From positions 1 to 10,482 of the forward strand of contig CAMOXP010000031.1 of NCBI GenBank assembly GCA_946629205.1: a stretch of 10,482 nucleotides of DNA, written 5' to 3'. The position numbers and the translations under genes were made by a program. Under the pieces are notes generated by a model, which worked only from the letters and a program-made list of their open reading frames with translations, was not told where the DNA came from and searched no databases. Position 1 is the stretch's first letter. Each line of letters begins with the position of its first letter. Below are positions 7,049 through 10,482 of this stretch, piece by piece. The DNA is from an uncultured Bacillota bacterium (GTDB taxonomy: Bacteria; Bacillota; Clostridia; Peptostreptococcales; Anaerovoracaceae).

Positions 7049-8257
7049 ATGAGTACAACAGAAAGAAACGTTGGAACAATTTCAAGAGGCATCCGCTGCC
7101 CGATCATCCGCGAGGGTGATGACATCGGCAAGATCGTTGTCGACAGTGTGCTGAAAGCAGCTGAAACGGATGGTTTTGCATTGAGAGACAGGGACATTGT
7201 CTGTGTAACGGAGTCAGTCGTAGCAAGGGCTCAGGGCAATTACGCCAGTGTCGACGCCATCGCGGCGGACGTGAAAGCCAAGCTGGGCGGAGAGACCGTC
7301 GGCGTCATCTTCCCGATTCTCTCAAGAAACAGGTTCGCCATCTGCCTGCGCGGCATCGCCAAGGGCGCGAAGAAGATTGTCCTGATGCTGAGCTATCCGA
7401 GCGATGAAGTCGGTAACGCCCTCATCACTATGGACCAGGTGGACGAAGCAGGGATCAATCCTTATAGCGACGTACTGGATCTTGCCAAGTACAGAGAACT
7501 GTTCGGGGAGAACAAGCACCAGTTCACAGGAGTAGATTATGTACAGTACTACAGCGATCTGATCAAAGACTGCGGCGCGGAAGTAGAAGTCATCTTCGCA
7601 AACCACGCAGAAGAGATCCTGAACTACACGAAGAACGTCCTCACATGCGATATCCACACGAGAGAAAGAAGCAAGAGATTGCTGAAAGCAGCCGGAGCAG
7701 AGAACGTCTACGGACTGGATGACATCCTGACAGCATCCGTTGACGGCAGCGGCTTCAACGAGACCTTCGGACTGCTCGGTTCAAACAAGGCAACCGAAGA
7801 CACGGTAAAACTGTTCCCAAGATCCGCCGAAAGCCAACAGCTCGTAGAAGCAGTCCAGGCGGACTTCAAGGAGAGAACCGGCAAGAACGTTGAAGTCATG
7901 ATCTACGGCGACGGCGCATTCAAGGATCCGGTTGGAAAAATTTGGGAACTGGCAGACCCGCGTGTCGGCGTCGCGTACACAAAGGGCCTTGAAGGAACGC
8001 CGAACGAGCTCAAGCTCAAGTATCTGGCGGACAACGATTTCGCAGATCTGTCCGGCGACGAACTCAAGGATGCCATCAAAGGCAGGATCACAGAGAAGGA
8101 CGGCAGCCTGGTCGGCAAGATGGAATCAGAAGGCACAACGCCGCGCCAGCTCACTGACCTGATCGGCTCCCTGTGCGACCTGACCAGCGGCTCCGGCGAC
8201 AAGGGCACCCCGATCGTCTTCATCCAGGGATACTTCGACAACTACACGACGGACTAA
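7049..8257 (+). CDS. CofE-like (coenzyme F420-0:L-glutamate ligase family) protein, substrate unknown
   Basis: This 402-aa protein belongs to the CofE/F420-0 gamma-glutamyl ligase superfamily, whose archaeal members add L-glutamate to F420-0 using GTP. Family features are the N-terminal PIIREGDDIGKIV segment (18-30), the DRDIVCVTESVVARAQG strand-helix (47-63), an Asp-rich VMIYGDGAFKDP segment (283-294), and a C-terminal LIGSLCDLTSGSGDKGTPIVFIQG region (371-394). Archaeal CofE has about 250 aa, so the extra 150 or so residues, mainly between about 115 and 235, mark a distinct subfamily. No F420 biosynthesis gene is visible here, and most Clostridia do not make F420, so the name should not be taken as function; folate or another gamma-glutamyl acceptor is possible. 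The start has SD AGAAGGT (7037-7043). The gene sits alone, between parS and a strong terminator. Confidence 0.8.
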   Translation: MSTTERNVGTISRGIRCPIIREGDDIGKIVVDSVLKAAETDGFALRDRDIVCVTESVVARAQGNYASVDAIAADVKAKLGGETVGVIFPILSRNRFAICLRGIAKGAKKIVLMLSYPSDEVGNALITMDQVDEAGINPYSDVLDLAKYRELFGENKHQFTGVDYVQYYSDLIKDCGAEVEVIFANHAEEILNYTKNVLTCDIHTRERSKRLLKAAGAENVYGLDDILTASVDGSGFNETFGLLGSNKATEDTVKLFPRSAESQQLVEAVQADFKERTGKNVEVMIYGDGAFKDPVGKIWELADPRVGVAYTKGLEGTPNELKLKYLADNDFADLSGDELKDAIKGRITEKDGSLVGKMESEGTTPRQLTDLIGSLCDLTSGSGDKGTPIVFIQGYFDNYTTD

Positions 8258-8296
8258 GCGGACATAGGAAATCAAAAGCCGGTAACGGCATATGCG

Positions 8297-8331
8297 AAGG
8301 AGGTGTCGCATTAAGCGACGCCCCTTTTTTT
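8297..8331 (+). terminator. Rho-independent terminator of the CofE-like gene
   Basis: GGTGTCGC (8302-8309) pairs with GCGACGCC (8315-8322) through one G-U pair around an ATTAA loop. The stem extends past a bulged A (8301) by AAGG (8297-8300) with CCTT (8323-8326). Seven T residues (8325-8331) follow. This is a strong, classic terminator 40 nt after the stop codon. Confidence 0.9.
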
Positions 8332-8340
8332 GTGCCGAAA

Positions 8341-8591
8341 TCGGATTGTAAAAGTTTTTCAGTCATACGGGAATAAAATCTACGACCTTTTGCTTTTGCT
8401 CGGTGCTTCCGGGGCAGCAAGGACTGCTTGAGGCAGATGTTGGCAGCATATAGCAGCGAATAATCATAGTTATTGCGGCAGATCGATCATGAAACTACGA
8501 CCGTGCAATTCTGAGAACTTCATATTCCTTGTGCAAAAGCAAGAAATCGTAGTTTTAACGCTTTTTTCGCTTAATAACTTTTACAATCCGA
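8341..8591. repeat. 251-bp imperfect palindrome (MITE-like element or structured RNA)
   Basis: The outer 16-bp arms are perfect inverted repeats: TCGGATTGTAAAAGTT (8341-8356) and AACTTTTACAATCCGA (8576-8591). An inner pair, 8380-8399 and 8533-8552, is complementary at 17 of 20 positions. The spacers between outer and inner arms are exactly 23 nt on both sides and are themselves partly complementary (11 of 23 by my alignment). This gives two collinear 59-nt arms around a 133-nt non-coding centre. CCGAAA occurs just outside both ends, but no clean target-site duplication is evident. No ORF or transposase gene is inside. It fits a decayed miniature inverted-repeat element; a long structured RNA is the alternative. 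Confidence 0.65.
8492..8555. repeat. Inner hairpin AAACTACGA / TCGTAGTTT
   Basis: AAACTACGA (8492-8500) and TCGTAGTTT (8547-8555) are perfect 9-bp inverted repeats around 46 nt. The right arm overlaps the right inner arm of the 251-bp palindrome, so the two foldings exclude each other. CTACGACC occurs both at 8380-8387 and 8495-8502, which suggests a duplicated sub-unit. Confidence 0.55.
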
Positions 8592-8683
8592 AAATTCCGA
8601 AATTCAGACACACTTTAACACGATAATACGACACCCCTTTAACGAAGTGGAAAATTTTGCCACAAGTATAGTATTCCGATAGT

Positions 8684-8710
8684 CTTTTTGATATAATTAT
8701 ACCGAAAAAG
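8684..8710 (+). promoter_or_regulatory. Candidate hutH promoter -10 overlapped by a dyad
   Basis: TATAAT lies at 8692-8697, 65 nt before the hutH start, in AT-rich DNA. It sits within an inverted repeat: CTTTTT (8684-8689) and AAAAAG (8705-8710) around the palindromic core ATAATTAT (8693-8700). The geometry would suit a repressor site over the promoter. No strong -35 is visible at the right distance. An alternative -35-like TTGATA (8688-8693) has only poor downstream -10 partners. Confidence 0.35.
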
Positions 8711-8762
8711 TCTATTTTATATTCTTACATATAAATACAGAAGAATTAGAAGGAGATAAGTT

Positions 8763-10304
8763 ATGACAGTCAGAATCGATGGGAAAAGTCTTACAGTCGA
8801 GGACGTGATCCATGTCTGCCGTGACTACGAGAAAGTCGAAATCACAGAAGACGCGAAGATCACAGTAAACAGATCCAGAGACTATGTAAGAGAGAAACTT
8901 GAAAACGATGCAGTCATTTACGGACTGACAACAGGATTCGGCAGATTCGCCAACGTTAAGATCTCATTCGAGGATACAGCCCAGCTGCAGAAGAACCTCA
9001 TCATGAGCCACACTTGCGCCATGGGAAAGCCTTATCCGAAACACTATGTCAGAGCAGCGATGCTCCTGAGATGCAACAATCTGACAAGAGGATTCTCAGG
9101 CATTCGTCTTTCGACGATCCAGACAATGATAGACATGCTGAACGCTGATATCATTCCTATCGTTCCGGAGAAAGGATCCGTTGGATCCTCCGGTGACCTG
9201 GCGCCGCTTTCCTGCATCGCCCTCGGTCTGATCGGAATGGGAATGGTCGAGTACAAAGGCAAGGTCGTCGAAGCCAAGGAAGCTTTTGAAGCAGAAGGAC
9301 TCACGCCGGTAGAACTGGCAGCGAAAGAAGGTCTGGCGCTCAACAACGGCACCCAGATGATGACGGCTGTCGGACTGAACGTACTCTACGACGCCATGCA
9401 GCTTCTCATAACAGCAGACATCGCCGGCGCGCTGACAGGCGAAGCGATGCACGCGATCCGTAAGGCGTATGATCCTAAAGTACACGCCATCAGAGGCCAC
9501 GAAGGCCAGATGATCGAAGCGGAAAACATGAGACGGCTTCTCGATGGATCATACAACGCCAAGTGGCTCCATGAAACGAAGGTGCAGGATCCGTATTCCC
9601 AGAGATGTCTGCCGCAGATCCACGGCGCATCCAGAGACGCCATCAAGTATGTTTACGATAAAGTCACCACAGAGATCAACGCGGTAACAGACAATCCACT
9701 GGTCTTTGCAGAAGAGGACGAAGTAATTTCCGGCGGAAACTTCCACGGACAGCCGATGGCGCTGGCGTTCGATTTCCTGAAGATCGCGATCTCAGAACTG
9801 GCGAACGTTTCCGAAAGAAGAATCGAACGTCTCGTCAATTCACAGCTTTCGGAAGGACTGCCTGCCTTCCTCGTGAAGAACGGCGGACTCAACTCCGGTT
9901 ACATGATCGCACAGTACGCAGCGGCATCCATGGTTTCCGAAAACAAAGTCTACGACCATCCGGCTTGCGTCGACTCCATCCCGACTTCCGCGAACCAGGA
10001 AGACCACGTGTCCATGGGAACAACTTCCGCAAGAACTGCGGCGATGGTTCTTGACAACGCGCAGAAGGTCCTCGGAATCGAGCTGTCGGCAGCAGCCCAG
10101 GCGATCTGGCTCAGACAGGAACAGGGAGAGAAAGGAATCGACAATCTGGCGCCTGCAACAAAGGTCGCTTACGATTTCATCAGAACAATAGCTGATCCGA
10201 TCGAAGAAGACATCATCATGATCGATGAGCTGAAGAAGTTCGACAAGATCGTCAAGGACTTCTCATTGAATGAAGCAGTAGCTAAAGTGATAAATCTTAA
10301 ATAA
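8763..10304 (+). CDS. hutH: Histidine ammonia-lyase HutH
   Basis: HutH removes ammonia from L-histidine to give urocanate, the first step of histidine degradation, using a self-made MIO electrophile. The 513-aa length is normal. The MIO motif is GSVGSSGDLAPL (138-149), with Ser142-Ser143-Gly144 as the cyclising triplet; most family members have Ala-Ser-Gly. Known histidase active-site positions are retained: Tyr53 (in IYGLTTGFG), His83 (SHTCAMG), Asn195 (LNNGTQ), the VQDPYSQRCLPQ block (274-284), Phe327 (GGNFHGQP) and Glu413 (NQEDHVSMG). Related phenylalanine or tyrosine lyases share this fold, but the His83 context and the following gene favour histidase. The SD AAGGAG (8750-8755) is 7 nt from the ATG. 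By my count 17 of 22 Arg codons are AGA, suggesting high expression. No terminator follows, so it is probably co-transcribed with the next gene. Confidence 0.95.
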   Translation: MTVRIDGKSLTVEDVIHVCRDYEKVEITEDAKITVNRSRDYVREKLENDAVIYGLTTGFGRFANVKISFEDTAQLQKNLIMSHTCAMGKPYPKHYVRAAMLLRCNNLTRGFSGIRLSTIQTMIDMLNADIIPIVPEKGSVGSSGDLAPLSCIALGLIGMGMVEYKGKVVEAKEAFEAEGLTPVELAAKEGLALNNGTQMMTAVGLNVLYDAMQLLITADIAGALTGEAMHAIRKAYDPKVHAIRGHEGQMIEAENMRRLLDGSYNAKWLHETKVQDPYSQRCLPQIHGASRDAIKYVYDKVTTEINAVTDNPLVFAEEDEVISGGNFHGQPMALAFDFLKIAISELANVSERRIERLVNSQLSEGLPAFLVKNGGLNSGYMIAQYAAASMVSENKVYDHPACVDSIPTSANQEDHVSMGTTSARTAAMVLDNAQKVLGIELSAAAQAIWLRQEQGEKGIDNLAPATKVAYDFIRTIADPIEEDIIMIDELKKFDKIVKDFSLNEAVAKVINLK

Positions 10305-10314
10305 ATTATACGAC

Positions 10315-10423
10315 TAGCGGCTAGCCAATCACGCACCCTAAAGGGTACGCTCTTGGGCCGCTAAAGCATAAGGAGTTTCATCCGTTCGCCTGACGGCTCA
10401 CGGTGACAACTCCATTAAGGAGG
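10315..10423 (+). promoter_or_regulatory. Candidate cis-regulatory RNA before hutU: two hairpins with possible SD sequestration
   Basis: Hairpin 1: AGCGGC (10316-10321) pairs with GCCGCT (10357-10362), CCAA (10325-10328) with TTGG (10353-10356), and ACCC/GGGT (10335-10338, 10343-10346) closes a TAAA loop. Hairpin 2: GGAGTT (10372-10377) pairs with AACTCC (10408-10413), TCA/TGA and CCGT/ACGG continue inward with single bulges, and GCC/GGC (10388-10390, 10395-10397) closes a TGAC loop. The SD AAGGAGG (10417-10423) follows after ATTA. The heptamer TAAGGAG occurs twice (10369-10375 and 10416-10422), so CTCC (10410-10413) can pair either with hairpin 2's left arm or with the SD. I do not recognise a known riboswitch class. 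Confidence 0.6.
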
Positions 10424-10430
10424 AAACCCA

Positions 10431-10482
10431 ATGTTAGAAAACAAAGCCATCGCAAACGCAATGACAATCAAGCTGGACCTGG
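10431..10482 (+). CDS. hutU: Probable urocanate hydratase HutU, N-terminal fragment
   Basis: An open frame begins at ATG 10431 and runs off the window after 17 complete codons (MLENKAIANAMTIKLDL). AAGGAGG (10417-10423) with 7-nt spacing is a strong SD. The AMTIKLD segment resembles the start of clostridial urocanate hydratases as I remember them, and the position right after hutH fits the next pathway step (urocanate to imidazolonepropionate, NAD+-dependent). With only 17 residues the product call rests largely on context; another hut gene is possible. Confidence 0.6.
   Translation, partial: MLENKAIANAMTIKLDL

Noticed and set aside
7049..8257. Genuine F420 cofactor biosynthesis gene
   Set aside because: The family match is real but the protein is much longer than CofE, and no other F420 gene is in the window. 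The substrate cannot be read from the sequence.
10315..10324. Two TAG triplets 4 nt apart after hutH, resembling the UAG spacing bound by the HutP antiterminator of Bacillus
   Set aside because: Only two triplets fit; the third expected position is not NAG. They fall inside the base-paired hairpin 1, so a HutP site is not supported.
10315..10423. Known tetrahydrofolate riboswitch in the hutH-hutU gap
   Set aside because: The pathway link made it worth testing by eye, but I could not find the conserved core segments I know for the THF riboswitch. A covariance-model search would settle it.

Overview
The window looks like an origin-proximal chromosome segment from a low-to-mid-GC Firmicute, most likely an amino-acid-fermenting anaerobic member of the Clostridia. 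Three things support this: the conserved gene order jag-mnmE-mnmG-rsmG-parA(soj)-parB(spo0J), which in Firmicutes lies next to rpmH/rnpA/yidC and dnaA; two exact copies of the 16-bp parS site TGTTTCACGTGAAACA; and strong AGGAGG-type ribosome binding sites. Family-level placement is not possible from the sequence alone.

Region 1 (1-4993) carries RNA and ribosome maintenance genes on the plus strand: jag/khpB (RNA-binding protein), mnmE and mnmG (partners in tRNA wobble-uridine modification) and rsmG (16S rRNA m7G methyltransferase). Terminator-like hairpins lie after jag and after mnmE. mnmE has no visible Shine-Dalgarno sequence. rsmG begins in a 12-bp tandem repeat in which several units carry both an SD-like core and a start codon.

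Region 2 (4994-7048) is the chromosome partition locus. A terminator hairpin that contains a parS palindrome ends the upstream operon. parA and parB follow without a gap, and a second parS lies 3 bp after the parB stop. The two parS sites bracket parAB.

Region 3 (7049-8331) holds one gene for a long (402 aa) CofE-like gamma-glutamyl ligase family protein, closed by a good intrinsic terminator. Its substrate is unknown.

Region 4 (8332-8762) is non-coding. It contains a 251-bp imperfect palindrome with 59-nt arms (a MITE-like element or a structured RNA) and then the AT-rich upstream region of hutH.

Region 5 (8763-10482) starts a histidine-degradation operon: hutH (histidine ammonia-lyase), a 126-bp gap with two strong RNA hairpins and a possible SD-sequestering switch, and the first 17 codons of a gene that is probably hutU (urocanate hydratase). 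The most unusual non-coding features are the hutH-hutU leader RNA, the 251-bp palindrome, the parS-in-terminator and the repeat-encoded rsmG start.
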